Of a stretch of 64,000 nt of DNA, positions 1-7,815 are shown piece by piece (position 1 is the stretch's first letter; each line of letters begins with the position of its first letter). The stretch is from Clostridiaceae bacterium (GTDB lineage Bacteria; Bacillota; Clostridia; DSM-8532), in assembly GCA_012840245.1 (NCBI GenBank), contig DULR01000037.1:1-64000 (forward strand), read 5' to 3'. The notes under the pieces are model-generated. The model worked only from the letters and a program-made list of their open reading frames with translations, did no database searches and had not been told where the DNA came from. Position numbers and translations under genes: made by a program.

Positions 1-369
1 ACAGGGCTTCTGTAATATCCTCAACCCGCCGTACCGATACACCTGCCAAGTACATTTCTATTAATGCTTCTTCTACTGAACTTTCACGGCGTCGATATCG
101 TTCAATTATGGCTGTTTCAAAGGCTATTCCCTTAAGCTTTGGAACCCATAGTTTTACATTTCCTGATGTTGTTAAATTCCTTTCGTAATGTCCGGATCTA
201 TAGCCTTGCCTTTCCTTTCCTCTGTGCGTTCATAACGCTCTGCTTTTGTTAGCTCTGCTGCTTCCTGATCAAGCAAATTATTAAGAGTTTCCTCGACACT
301 GTGGCATACAAGCTCTTTTAATTCCTGCATTATTATGCCTTCATTTAGCTGTATAATTTTATCTGACAT
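1..369 (-). pseudogene. IS256-family (mutator-type) transposase, N-terminal part, frameshifted
   Basis: The ATG at 369 follows a GGAGG ribosome site. The first ~55 residues read as an IS256 transposase N-terminus (motifs ELVCHSVEETLNNLL and TKAERYERTEER). The frame then breaks near 209-218, where a 5-bp unit AAAGG (minus strand) occurs twice. Removing one copy restores EERQGYRSGHYER and the rest of the family (KLWVPKLKG, ETAIIERYRRRESSVEEAL, VSVRRVEDITEAL) down to position 1. The catalytic DDE region lies outside the window. IS256 members are not known to use programmed frameshifting, so this copy is probably inactive. Confidence 0.85.
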
Positions 370-484
370 GGTTCGTAACCTCCTTTGGTTGATTTTTGTG
401 TGGTAACTTAATTCTACCAAACGGGTACGGCCATGTCATTTCTATTGGGCCTTTATGAATTTGCGAAAAATATTATACTTTATC
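1..484 (-). mobile_element. IS256-family insertion sequence, 5' end of element, cut by window start
   Basis: The element carries an IS256-type transposase reading leftwards out of the window. The putative outer end is GATAAAGT on the minus strand (positions 484-477), which resembles the start of the IS256 terminal repeat as I remember it. It lies 5 bp from the stop codon of the ImmA-type gene. The other terminus is outside the window, so the inverted repeat and target duplication cannot be confirmed. The boundary is inference. Confidence 0.6.
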
Positions 485-488
485 AACT

Positions 489-1319
489 CTATTTACCATA
501 AAGCTCTCGACTGATTAACGAGTAACTGAGTAAATCATCAAAACTTTCTTCTTCATCTACCATGCCGTCATTGATATCAACATCATCAGGACTTAAATCG
601 ACATATTTAAGTGCTGCAGCCAGACTTGTTTTTGGAATCAGTTTTTCATTGTAATTCGCAATGACCCATTCTAAAAATACAGCAGGGACCTTTTTCACCT
701 CAGTAGCTTTACATAGTTCAGTATTGCCACTTATAACCCCCAATAGCTTTGTAGCTGTTTGCTCCGTTTTATCAGCTTGCAGCTTTTCTTTAATTTCATC
801 ATTCAATATGTTCATTGCCTTAAGTCTTATCAATGACATATCATAGCTTACATTAAACGCTGTTTGAAATCTTGCTATATCAAAACCGTCCCATTTTGTT
901 ATACTTTTATCCTTAAGCTCAAGCCTAATAAATTTTTCAACCTTTTCCCTGGGCATCAATAAACATGCTGCAAAATAATTTGCTTCCTTTTCCTGTTCAT
1001 CGGTTTCATTAAAATCATCATCTTTTATCAGGGTTTTTCCCTGTTCACTTAAGTGTAATATTTGGTGTCCTATTTCATGAGCAACAGTAAATATCTCCCG
1101 GGATAATATTAATGAAGAATTTGAAAACACTATTCTTTCAGAATCCTTGATCATAGCAAAACCTAAAAAAGCTTCTGATCCTATTGGATATCTGATTGTT
1201 CTATATCCCAACATCTCAGAAACCTTAAAAATATCTTTGATGCCATAATCAACAATATTACATTCTAATCTGACAATCTCAGCATTTTTTTCAATAAAGA
1301 TTTGTCTGCTTTTATTCAT
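489..1319 (-). CDS. ImmA/IrrE-type metallopeptidase
   Basis: This is an ImmA/IrrE-family (DUF955) zinc peptidase of about 276 residues. HEIGH is near residue 82, followed by a downstream glutamate in EKEANYFAACLLMP; these are the expected zinc ligands and active site. In ICEBs1-type systems such proteases cleave a partner XRE repressor to induce the element. Here the gene overlaps the end of an XRE regulator by 8 bp, so the two are probably translationally coupled. I chose the ATG at 1319 because the AGG-containing ribosome site is about 9 nt upstream. ATG 1325 is an alternative but sits only 3 nt from that site. The C-terminal third is not recognisable. The stop codon is 5 bp from the end of an IS element, so the natural C-terminus may have been altered. 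Confidence 0.85.
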   Translation of the reverse strand: MNKSRQIFIEKNAEIVRLECNIVDYGIKDIFKVSEMLGYRTIRYPIGSEAFLGFAMIKDSERIVFSNSSLILSREIFTVAHEIGHQILHLSEQGKTLIKDDDFNETDEQEKEANYFAACLLMPREKVEKFIRLELKDKSITKWDGFDIARFQTAFNVSYDMSLIRLKAMNILNDEIKEKLQADKTEQTATKLLGVISGNTELCKATEVKKVPAVFLEWVIANYNEKLIPKTSLAAALKYVDLSPDDVDINDGMVDEEESFDDLLSYSLISRELYGK

Positions 1320-1662
1320 TGCCATCTACCTGCCTGACACTGTTATAAAGTCTGCGATGCGCATAAAAAGTATCTATCATCTCATTTATGAATAAAAACA
1401 TATCTTCTTGATTATTACGGCCATTTCCTCTGTATATTGGTTCCTCGACTTTTTCATTGCTGACTGCAGATGTTATTTCATTAATCTCAGTTCCTAAAAT
1501 TTGAGCAATAGCAGATATACTGGCATATGAAATATCAATCAATCCTTTTTCAAGTCTTGCATATTTTTGCCTGGACCAATTCAATTTTTCAGCAATTTGC
1601 TCCTGTGTAATGGCTTTAGCCTCCCTTATACTTCTGATCCTGGCTCCCAAGATCGCATTCAT
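1312..1662 (-). CDS. XRE-family transcriptional regulator (ImmR-like)
   Basis: This 116-residue protein has an N-terminal lambda-repressor-like helix-turn-helix at residues ~7-62 (IRSIREAKAITQEQIAEKL, then SRQKYARLEKG). The C-terminal ~50 residues have no recognised domain. The start ATG has a TGAGGAGGTG ribosome site. The gene is followed by an overlapping ImmA-type protease, the arrangement of phage/ICE repressor-antirepressor pairs. A good promoter and a palindrome lie directly upstream, with a second copy of the palindrome 63 bp further, so autoregulation is likely. No other mobile-element genes are visible nearby apart from the IS. Confidence 0.88.
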   Translation of the reverse strand: MNAILGARIRSIREAKAITQEQIAEKLNWSRQKYARLEKGLIDISYASISAIAQILGTEINEITSAVSNEKVEEPIYRGNGRNNQEDMFLFINEMIDTFYAHRRLYNSVRQVDGNE

Positions 1663-1682
1663 AACTGCACCTCCTCAATTTT

Positions 1683-1710
1683 ATTATACTAGTATATATT
1701 CTGAAGTCAA
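1683..1710 (-). promoter_or_regulatory. Promoter of the XRE-ImmA operon
   Basis: On the minus strand TTGACT (1710-1705) and a perfect TATAAT (1688-1683) are separated by 16 bp, about 20 bp upstream of the XRE start. This is a sigma-A-type promoter by inspection. Confidence 0.75.
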
Positions 1711-1715
1711 TTAAA

Positions 1716-1735
1716 ATGTTACTATTATATAACAT
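1716..1735. promoter_or_regulatory. Putative operator 1 for the XRE regulator
   Basis: Perfect inverted repeat ATGTTA-N8-TAACAT, immediately upstream of the -35 box of the XRE-ImmA promoter. An identical half-site arrangement recurs at 1779-1798. Binding by the adjacent XRE protein is inference. Confidence 0.6.
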
Positions 1736-1778
1736 TATTCATTAATTTCTAGCAGTATTATAAGTTATTTTATTCCGT

Positions 1779-1798
1779 ATGTTATATTTTTATAACAT
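1779..1798. promoter_or_regulatory. Putative operator 2 for the XRE regulator
   Basis: Second copy of ATGTTA-N8-TAACAT. Its inner part is also a GTTATA-TTTT-TATAAC palindrome. It is 63 bp (six helical turns) from operator 1, a spacing compatible with cooperative or looping repression. Confidence 0.55.
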
Positions 1799-2065
1799 CA
1801 TATATATTTATAATACTGTCATCATCATGTCTTGTTGTTCTTACGGAATGATAAGGATTGCTGTGACATATGTTTATTTCATGATTATATGAAAGCTTTA
1901 ATAAACCTTTCCATTCGTCAAGGATTTCTCTTTTTCGGAGGTCATCGTCCATATAAGCCAAGGCATTGTCCCTTATTTCGATGGGTATACCAAATTACAC
2001 CCCAGCAATGTGACTGAAGACAAACTGGACAATGTATGGATAAACTCAGCAAACACGTAGTTAAA

Positions 2066-3583
2066 CTATATTTTCAGGTTTGCCAATTCTTCGTTCAGGC
2101 TCTTTAAGTCGGAAGCAATATTCTCTATCGCAGAGAATGATGACGTTATTTCTTCCATTACAGCGGCTTGTTCCTGAGTTGCACTTGCTATGGACTGCAT
2201 CTCATTCAGTGAGCTTTCAACCAGGTTGTTTATTTTCGATATAACCTCAATAAGTTTCTTGCTATGGGATGAGGAATTTACTGAAGCTGAATCTATATCA
2301 TTTACCTTCGATTTCAAAATATCCTGAAGCTCTTTCAGCTCATCAAATTTCTCTGCAGTCTGCATTACTCTCTGAATGGATGATTTGATTGTATTTGTAC
2401 CGAAATCTATTGTCTCATATACCGAGTTGGTTTTATTTTGTAATTCAGTAACCAGCTCGCTTATATCTTTCGTAGCCTTTCCTGTTTGCTCGGCAAGCTT
2501 TCTTATTTCATTTGCAACCACAGCGAAGCCTTTTCCTGCTTCTCCGGCCCTGGCAGATTCAATTGAGGCATTTAAGGCCAGAAGGTTTGTCTGTGTCGAT
2601 ATTGTATTTATTATTCCAAGGATACCGTCGATTTGACGGGTCGTCTCAAGAAGTGAAGTCATGACCTCTCTTGTATCAACTGTTGATTTTTCAACTATAC
2701 CCATATCCTGCATCGTAATATCCATATATTCCTTGCTCTGCTGTGTGGCCTGATAGCTGGAATTGAATACATCAGCCATTTCAGCAGATTTGATCGACAC
2801 CGTCTCCAGATCTTTTGAAATACTAACTATAAAATCCGATGATTCTTTTATATACTGCAGGTTATCCTGACAGTTATTTACCGCTGATTGTGCATTACCG
2901 GCTATTTCCGTATTGGACTTTGCTGTCTCATCCATCGCTGCCGCAAACTGATTGACTGAGTCAAAAAGCACCTTGGAAGAAACCTTTGACTTTTCAGTTA
3001 CCGAAGCAAGAGTGTCCAGGATCTGCTTTTGCTGCTCGGAATCAGCAAGCGAATTGAACATTCTGTTCAAACGCTTCATAAGCAGGTTGAACAACAAGAA
3101 CATAGCAAGGAACTCAATTACAAATCCCATCAGTATCGGTATATATTCAGCCGCCCTATCAGTGTTTTGTAATCTGAAATATTGAGAAACAGCAAGACTT
3201 ATCAATCCAAGTATAAATGCAGCAAAGTTAAGCTTTCTGTCATAATAGAGACCGCTTAATATACAGGCAAAAAGATATGTAAGATAAATACCTATATGGA
3301 CATTGGTTGCTAGCATTCCTACAATCATCGTGCTTATAAAAATGTTGAAATATTTCAGAAAGGATGGATTTACGCCTTTTCTGGCAAATATAAAATTCAA
3401 AATGACCAGAATAAAGCTGATAATGGTAAAGATCCATAACTGCCCCATATCGATTTTAAATAGCCCAGCACGGGTTAATACAATCAAAGCAGGAAATACA
3501 ATCAGGCATACGATCAATAAAAGTGTGGAAACAAGCTTGTTTACTTCCTTGGTGTTTGACAGAACAAACGATTTTTTATCCAT
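2066..3583 (-). CDS. Methyl-accepting chemotaxis protein, membrane sensor without large extracellular domain
   Basis: This 505-residue chemoreceptor has an N-terminal third with about six hydrophobic segments (roughly residues 17-36, 45-66, 73-110, 118-136, 148-172) and short loops. Any ligand is therefore probably sensed in the membrane or at its surface rather than by a periplasmic-type Cache domain. The remainder is a long cytoplasmic coiled-coil signalling domain. It contains the conserved hairpin tip region ([20 protein letters not shown], then [19 protein letters not shown], around residues 335-380). It would couple to CheA/CheW, which are not in this window. No CheR-binding C-terminal pentapeptide is visible. 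The gene is monocistronic. The ATG follows GGGGAAAGG. Confidence 0.92.
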   Translation of the reverse strand: MDKKSFVLSNTKEVNKLVSTLLLIVCLIVFPALIVLTRAGLFKIDMGQLWIFTIISFILVILNFIFARKGVNPSFLKYFNIFISTMIVGMLATNVHIGIYLTYLFACILSGLYYDRKLNFAAFILGLISLAVSQYFRLQNTDRAAEYIPILMGFVIEFLAMFLLFNLLMKRLNRMFNSLADSEQQKQILDTLASVTEKSKVSSKVLFDSVNQFAAAMDETAKSNTEIAGNAQSAVNNCQDNLQYIKESSDFIVSISKDLETVSIKSAEMADVFNSSYQATQQSKEYMDITMQDMGIVEKSTVDTREVMTSLLETTRQIDGILGIINTISTQTNLLALNASIESARAGEAGKGFAVVANEIRKLAEQTGKATKDISELVTELQNKTNSVYETIDFGTNTIKSSIQRVMQTAEKFDELKELQDILKSKVNDIDSASVNSSSHSKKLIEVISKINNLVESSLNEMQSIASATQEQAAVMEEITSSFSAIENIASDLKSLNEELANLKI

Positions 3584-3788
3584 ATACCTTTCCCCTATAC
3601 AGTTTATTTTCTTCTACATTACTTTCAGACTGGAGCTATTAATAAAAAAGCCCTTATATCAAGGACTTTATGTGGAATATATAGTGGGAATACATAATTT
3701 GACCGGTAACTTTTTTTGCCGTAAAATCAGCATTTCCCGCCAGGCAATTTACTTTATAAGTAGATTATAAAACTGTAATCGGCAGAAA

Positions 3789-3995
3789 TCAATAAAAACT
3801 AAACATCGTAAAAACAGCAGATACAAAATTTAGGATACCATGCAGCAGCCAGCCCGGAAGAATCGAGCCGCCTGCTTCTTTCTCATTTAACCAGCCCATC
3901 AGCCATGCAGTAATGCCAGTAGCTAAAATTATAATAATTGTTACAATTAGGTTCGATTTCAGCATCAGGCCGTGAAGCAGACCGAGTTCTTTCAT
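3789..3995 (-). pseudogene. C-terminal fragment of a CPBP-family membrane protease
   Basis: Sixty-eight residues remain, with two hydrophobic stretches and the sequence GWLNEKEAGGSILPGWLLHG. This matches the last conserved part of CPBP/Abi (PF02517) proteins, GGSI.P..LLH....N. The EExxxR and first HxxxN catalytic motifs are absent, so the gene has lost its 5' part. The full-length CPBP gene at 4366-5106 is not its missing half, because that copy has its own C-terminus. Whether the fragment is translated is unknown. Confidence 0.6.
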
Positions 3996-4030
3996 TTTCC
4001 CGAAATCCGATAATTAAAGCAAAAAATAAA

Positions 4031-4090
4031 GGCTTCTGACATTCCCCCCTCACACATGAGTTTTTAGCAAAACCCTATGTCAGAAAACCT
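4031..4090. repeat. Inverted-repeat element, possible terminator or MITE-like remnant
   Basis: TTCTGACAT (4034-4042) and ATGTCAGAA (4077-4085) are perfect 9-bp arms. Pairing extends through AAAGG/CCTTT outside small bulges, with about 34 nt between the arms. On the minus strand the second arm is followed by CCTTTATTTTTT, which would suit an intrinsic terminator after the 64-codon gene at 4126-4320. The long loop and extended symmetry also fit a miniature element. No second copy was seen in the window. Confidence 0.5.
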
Positions 4091-4125
4091 TTACTTCAAA
4101 ACTGTACTTCATTAAAAGCTCACTT

Positions 4126-4320
4126 TCAGCCATCCCTGTGAAATTTGTTTAATATAAGCATCAGTATGGAACTGATAATTTTACTTACAGTCCTGTGTCT
4201 ATTCCCCCGTACAGAACTTCTGAAATAATCTTCGTCTATTTTCTCACAACGGCAAAACTCCCGTACCGTATCATATCTCTTTCTGTTTGTATAAAAGTCT
4301 TCGAAATTAAAATTATTCAT
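4126..4320 (-). CDS. Small hypothetical protein
   Basis: A 64-codon reading frame with a good ribosome site (AGAGGTGG about 6 nt before ATG). The product is basic and polar for 45 residues (NRKRYDTVREFCRCEKIDED) and ends in a short hydrophobic stretch. I recognise no family. It lies 45 bp downstream of the CPBP protease gene on the same strand and may be the last cistron of that operon. Function unknown. Confidence 0.4.
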   Translation of the reverse strand: MNNFNFEDFYTNRKRYDTVREFCRCEKIDEDYFRSSVRGNRHRTVSKIISSILMLILNKFHRDG

Positions 4321-4365
4321 TTTCCACCTCTGCAGCAGTTTCGTCCCGGGCGGGGAAAATATAAG

Positions 4366-5106
4366 CTATGTAGCTAAAGCAACAAATAAATATCCGGTGC
4401 CAACCATTAATATATTGCTGAAACTATGCATCATAACAGGATATAAAATACTTTTGCATTTTTGATATACAATCCCCTGAATAATCCCAAGTACAAAGGC
4501 ATAAAGAATGCCAAAATAGTTCACCTCAATAACAAAAGGGTTTAATGACCAGCTGATGTGAGCAACTGCAAATAATATCGATGCCAGTACTACCTCCAAT
4601 GTAATGCTCCCTTTTACAGGAATGCTATTACCGAAGGCATGCACAAGCAAAGTTACCGCCAATGCCCGATATACGATCTCTTCTGTCGACCCGGTTAAGA
4701 ACATTTGGAAACCCAGGGTTCCGATAATGTTTCTCAAGTCCAGGGGAAAATCATATTTCGGCATCTGGCCAATTAAAAGCAAAAAAACGTGTACTGCAAC
4801 TGAGATCACCACGAAAGCAGTTGTAAATATAGCTACATATTTCATCCCATTTCTGACGTCGCCTGGCTTAAAATAAAAATCAATTTTTAGCAGCTTGCTT
4901 AGAACTATAATAACTATTATTGCAATGAGCATCATAACAGCATGGTGGACTGAGAGCCTGATAAAGCAGTCATAAGGGTCAATATTCTGATATGGAATCA
5001 TATCTGAAATAAAATATCCTGCTTTCCCCAGAAGTCTCTGCACAATAAATAATAAGAAGAAAACAGCTATGCCTGCCAGTGCTCTGGTTTTCACTGCCTC
5101 TTTCAT
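4366..5106 (-). CDS. CPBP-family intramembrane glutamic endopeptidase
   Basis: This 246-residue polytopic membrane protein has about six to seven hydrophobic segments. The CPBP (Abi, PF02517) motifs are present in order: TEEIVYRAL (EExxxR, about residue 140), AHISWSLN (HxxxN) and a final MHSFSN. Family members cleave membrane substrates or prenylated/bacteriocin-type peptides, but no substrate is evident here. The ATG has GGAGGTGATGA upstream. It follows the cysteine-rich 159-residue gene by 20 bp, so the two are probably co-transcribed from the promoter carrying the TAACG-TT-CGTTA palindrome. Confidence 0.85.
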   Translation of the reverse strand: MKEAVKTRALAGIAVFFLLFIVQRLLGKAGYFISDMIPYQNIDPYDCFIRLSVHHAVMMLIAIIVIIVLSKLLKIDFYFKPGDVRNGMKYVAIFTTAFVVISVAVHVFLLLIGQMPKYDFPLDLRNIIGTLGFQMFLTGSTEEIVYRALAVTLLVHAFGNSIPVKGSITLEVVLASILFAVAHISWSLNPFVIEVNYFGILYAFVLGIIQGIVYQKCKSILYPVMMHSFSNILMVGTGYLFVALAT

Positions 5107-5125
5107 GAAATCATCACCTCCATTT

Positions 5126-5605
5126 TCAAAATTTATATGCTTCTAAACTATGTTGCTTTTCGGTTCCGACAGTAATTGTAATCTTGCAGCAGTCACCATT
5201 CATTAAAGTGCTTTCAACCGTTATGTATTTTCTGTCGATCTTGCACACGTCTGATAGCATAGCTATCATAGGATTGAGGCACCAGCCGTCACAGGGGTTT
5301 GCTCCTCCCATTTTCTTTGACAGCGCACATAGCTTACATGAAGTCGCTTCTGCAACATAACCGTCTTCAGTTTTTTTCACAGTCCAATTTGCGCATCCAT
5401 AGATTTCTGAAAGCGTATGGAAGACTTCTTCGATATTTTTAATTTCAAGCTGCTGATTTAAGTAGGGTGCTGTTTGTATCTGTCTTTCTTTTCTTCTTTC
5501 AACGATTGTCTCTAATACTCCTAATTTCTCATAGGTGTTTACAGTCTCTGCGATGGATACTGCATATGTATTTTGCAGCATAGTAAGTCTCTTTTCGATT
5601 TCCAT
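5126..5605 (-). CDS. Cysteine-rich protein resembling L-2-amino-thiazoline-4-carboxylic acid hydrolase family
   Basis: A 159-residue soluble protein whose C-terminal half carries CKLCALSKK, then NPCDGWCLNP and a final MNGDCCKITI. Spaced cysteines, an acidic residue and the T.MxGDxxC ending resemble the ATC-hydrolase family (PF14196), which is widespread in Firmicutes and mostly uncharacterised despite its name. The assignment is by motif impression and needs an HMM search. It is the first gene of a probable operon with the CPBP protease. Its 5' region holds a TATTAT-like -10 and a palindrome identical to the one upstream of the divergently placed tetR, so it is a likely TetR target. Confidence 0.6.
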   Translation of the reverse strand: MEIEKRLTMLQNTYAVSIAETVNTYEKLGVLETIVERRKERQIQTAPYLNQQLEIKNIEEVFHTLSEIYGCANWTVKKTEDGYVAEATSCKLCALSKKMGGANPCDGWCLNPMIAMLSDVCKIDRKYITVESTLMNGDCCKITITVGTEKQHSLEAYKF

Positions 5606-5632
5606 TCATAACATCTCCTTTATAATATTATT

Positions 5633-5644
5633 TAACGTTCGTTA
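5633..5644. promoter_or_regulatory. Putative TetR operator upstream of the 159-residue gene
   Basis: TAACG-TT-CGTTA, a perfect inverted repeat, within a 16-bp sequence ATTTAACGTTCGTTAG that recurs exactly upstream of the TetR gene. It lies about 30 bp upstream of the target start, overlapping where a -35 box would be. Confidence 0.75.
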
Positions 5645-5702
5645 GGTTATTGAGAAATATAATACGGCATCTTCACATGCCGACTTATATAAATCATCTG
5701 TA

Positions 5703-6263
5703 TTATTCGCAGTCTTTTAAAACAATGGCTATTTCCTCCCGGATCTCATTCTCAGGCAGATATCTGTTTTTCACTACAATGTTCTCTATCATCGTCTCCA
5801 GCAAATGCACCAATGTTCTTACAACTGCTGTTTTATTGTCAGTATTCTTAAGATAAGGCTCAAGAAGCTGATAGTGTCTGGGCATAATAGTCTTCTCCCA
5901 TTCATCCATAAGATTCATCAATTCCTCGTCGCCGTCAAAGGAAAGATAAACCTTGATTCCAAGCCGATAAACCTTTTTATCATAATCACTCAGATTATTC
6001 AGATCATAGATAAACCTGGTGTAAAAATCAATGACATTGTCCATTTTCAACTTAGAAGTCTGCTTTTTAATAATATCAAAAAACTCTTTTTTGATGATAT
6101 CATCAAACAGCTCTTTCTTGCTTTTATAATAGTAATAAATCATTGGAAGGGAACAGTTTACTTCATTTGCGATATTGCGTATTGTTGTCCCGTAATATCC
6201 GTCTTTATTGAAATGTTCAACTGCCACTTCCTTGATCCTTTTTCTTAAATCATTATTTGCCAT
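5703..6263 (-). CDS. TetR/AcrR-family transcriptional regulator
   Basis: This 186-residue repressor-type protein has an N-terminal helix-turn-helix at residues ~22-50 (TTIRNIANEVNCSLPMIYYY, then YKSKKELFDDII). The C-terminal ligand domain is unassignable. The palindrome TAACG-TT-CGTTA lies 19 bp upstream of the ATG. The same 16-bp site lies upstream of the next gene downstream on the same strand. Autorepression plus control of the 5126-5605 and CPBP genes is the straightforward reading. The inducer is unknown. Confidence 0.9.
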   Translation of the reverse strand: MANNDLRKRIKEVAVEHFNKDGYYGTTIRNIANEVNCSLPMIYYYYKSKKELFDDIIKKEFFDIIKKQTSKLKMDNVIDFYTRFIYDLNNLSDYDKKVYRLGIKVYLSFDGDEELMNLMDEWEKTIMPRHYQLLEPYLKNTDNKTAVVRTLVHLLETMIENIVVKNRYLPENEIREEIAIVLKDCE

Positions 6264-6281
6264 GGTATCTACCTTCTTATT

Positions 6282-6293
6282 TAACGTTCGTTA
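6282..6293. promoter_or_regulatory. Putative TetR operator upstream of its own gene
   Basis: Second exact copy of TAACG-TT-CGTTA (with flanks ATT and G). A duplicated site, one at the regulator and one at its neighbour, strongly suggests both are bound by the TetR protein. Confidence 0.75.
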
Positions 6294-6392
6294 GTATTGT
6301 AACATATTAAATTTCTGTTATCAATACTTTTTTATTCTGAATGAGTAATAAAATCGGCAGGTCTAAAAAACCTAATGTTCGGAACATACTAT

Positions 6393-6867
6393 TCAGATAA
6401 AATAATACAATAGCAACAGCATAACCAGGAAAATAACATTAATCAAAGTAAATACGCCTAAATAAGCTCCATTTTGCTTGCCTTCTGTTGTTCTGTAATA
6501 TTTGAATGATATAAGGCTTGCCATCGAGGCAATTAATGTTCCAAGACCACCCAGGTTTGTACCTACAATCAATTGCGATATATTGTCAGTAAATACTGAA
6601 TACGAAACAAAGCATTACAAGAACTATTGCCAGACTGCGTACATTACTAGTTTTTTCAAGCATCCATTTTCCAACCATAGAAAATATGCCAAGGCTTCTG
6701 AGCCCGGCCATGATGATCATCAAACCAAGCATGATAGTCAATGTATGAAAGTCAATATAACTAAAATAATGATTATCCGGCGGCACAAATGCAATAGACG
6801 CTAAAGCCAGCAATAAAGAAATGAATAAAACGACTTCTTTTTTTATGTATTTCAGTATTTTTCTCAT
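6393..6867 (-). pseudogene. SLC13/ArsB-NhaD-type anion permease, internal deletion
   Basis: Residues 1-89 (ATG 6867) form a normal permease N-terminus, with membrane segments and the HTLTIMLGLMIIMAGLRSLG region. Translation then stops after a frame change at about 6598. In another frame the family's C-terminus follows directly (QLIVGTNLGGLGTLIASMAS, then a final membrane helix, stop at 6393). Roughly half of a normal protein is missing, so this is a deletion derivative. The stop is followed by a small palindrome ATGTTC-G-GAACAT at 6375-6387. Confidence 0.75.
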
Positions 6868-6891
6868 CAGGTCATTACTCCTAATTGTCCA

Positions 6892-6997
6892 TCAGACAGC
6901 CAGTGTATATCGGTACCTTTCTTTGTCGATCTGTTTGAACCCTATATCAGTGAACATTTTAATACTCTGATTGTTAAATAACCTCCGATTAAAACCA
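6892..6997 (-). pseudogene. C-terminal fragment of a GNAT acetyltransferase
   Basis: About 35 codons without a start read as the end of a GNAT protein: NNQSIKMFTDIGFKQIDKER, with the typical N..S...F...GF pattern of motif A/B, ending in YRYTLAV and a TGA at 6894. An upstream in-frame stop removes the rest. It sits between the broken permease and the ABC transporter. Confidence 0.6.
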
Positions 6998-7014
6998 GCT
7001 TAAGCAACAGGATC

Positions 7015-7800
7015 TCATTTCTGATTATACCTTGTCAGGAACTGTTTGGTCCTCTCTTCCTTCGGGTTTCCGAATACTTCCTCGGGCGGCCCCTGCTCTA
7101 CGATCACACCATCATCCATGAAGATGACACGGTCTGAGACATCCCGGGCAAAATCCATTTCATGGGTCACAATAATCATCGTAGTATTGCGCTCTGCCAA
7201 TCCCCTTATTACCTTCAGCACCTCTCCTGTAAGCTCGGGGTCCAAAGCAGAAGTAGGCTCATCAAAGCAAAGGATGTCAGGCTCGAGTGCAAGAGCACGG
7301 GCTATTGCTACACGCTGCTGCTGTCCTCCCGATATCATATGGGGGTAATAGTCAAGCTTATCAGAAAGGCCAACCTGGGAAAGAAGATATTTGGCTTTCT
7401 CCTGAATCTCTTCAAGTATAACTTTTTTATTCTGTTTATAATCAGGCCTTTCTTTAGCCAAAAGCTCCAAAGCCAGTGTAACGTTCTTCAGGACTGTGTA
7501 TTGAGGAAACAAATTAAAGTTCTGAAATACAAGTCCAAAATGCAGGCGTTTTTTCCGTACTTCACTTTCCCGCTGGGTAGTGGGATCCATTGCGTCAAAA
7601 ATAACCTCATCGTTTACGATTATGCTTCCTTTATCAGGCTTCTCCAGAAAGTTAAGGCAGCGAAGCAATGTGGTCTTCCCGCTTCCGGAAGAGCCTATTA
7701 TCGCAAGCGTTTCTCCTTTTTCCAGAGAAAAACTTATATTCTCCAATACTTTAAGAGTTCCGAAATTCTTTTCTATATCTCTTACTTCCAAAATCGGCAT
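7015..7800 (-). CDS. Polar amino acid ABC transporter, ATP-binding protein
   Basis: This 261-residue ATPase is of the GlnQ/HisP type. It has Walker [10 protein letters not shown] (~37), Q-loop region VFQNFNLFP, signature [14 protein letters not shown] (~157), Walker [13 protein letters not shown] and H-loop IVTHEMDFA. It is the third gene of an importer operon (binding protein, permease, ATPase) and starts 15 bp after the permease stop, with a GGGAGGG ribosome site. It energises amino acid uptake from the cytoplasmic face. Substrate specificity cannot be read from the ATPase. Confidence 0.96.
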   Translation of the reverse strand: MPILEVRDIEKNFGTLKVLENISFSLEKGETLAIIGSSGSGKTTLLRCLNFLEKPDKGSIIVNDEVIFDAMDPTTQRESEVRKKRLHFGLVFQNFNLFPQYTVLKNVTLALELLAKERPDYKQNKKVILEEIQEKAKYLLSQVGLSDKLDYYPHMISGGQQQRVAIARALALEPDILCFDEPTSALDPELTGEVLKVIRGLAERNTTMIIVTHEMDFARDVSDRVIFMDDGVIVEQGPPEEVFGNPKEERTKQFLTRYNQK

Positions 7801-7815
7801 ATGAATCCCTCCCTT

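Larger units (their letters stand above)
1663..2065. other. AT-rich intergenic region with operators and a possible coding remnant
   Basis: Besides the promoter and the two palindromes, the minus strand has an open stretch of 56 codons (1952-1782) with coding-like composition (for example KREILDEWKGLLKL). It has no ribosome site and its stop overlaps operator 2. It may be the remnant of a lost gene. The plus-strand open frame 1832-2017 opposite it has no family resemblance. I see no other gene here. Confidence 0.4.

Noticed and set aside
209-218. Programmed frameshift in the IS256 transposase
   Set aside because: IS256 transposases are normally a single frame, and the break is fully explained by a 5-bp duplication.
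1832-2017. 61-codon plus-strand frame in the XRE upstream region
   Set aside because: No ribosome site, cysteine- and histidine-rich chance composition, and the opposite strand looks more coding-like.
3303-3770. 155-codon frame opposite the chemoreceptor start
   Set aside because: Antisense to the membrane region of the chemotaxis receptor and its promoter; no support.
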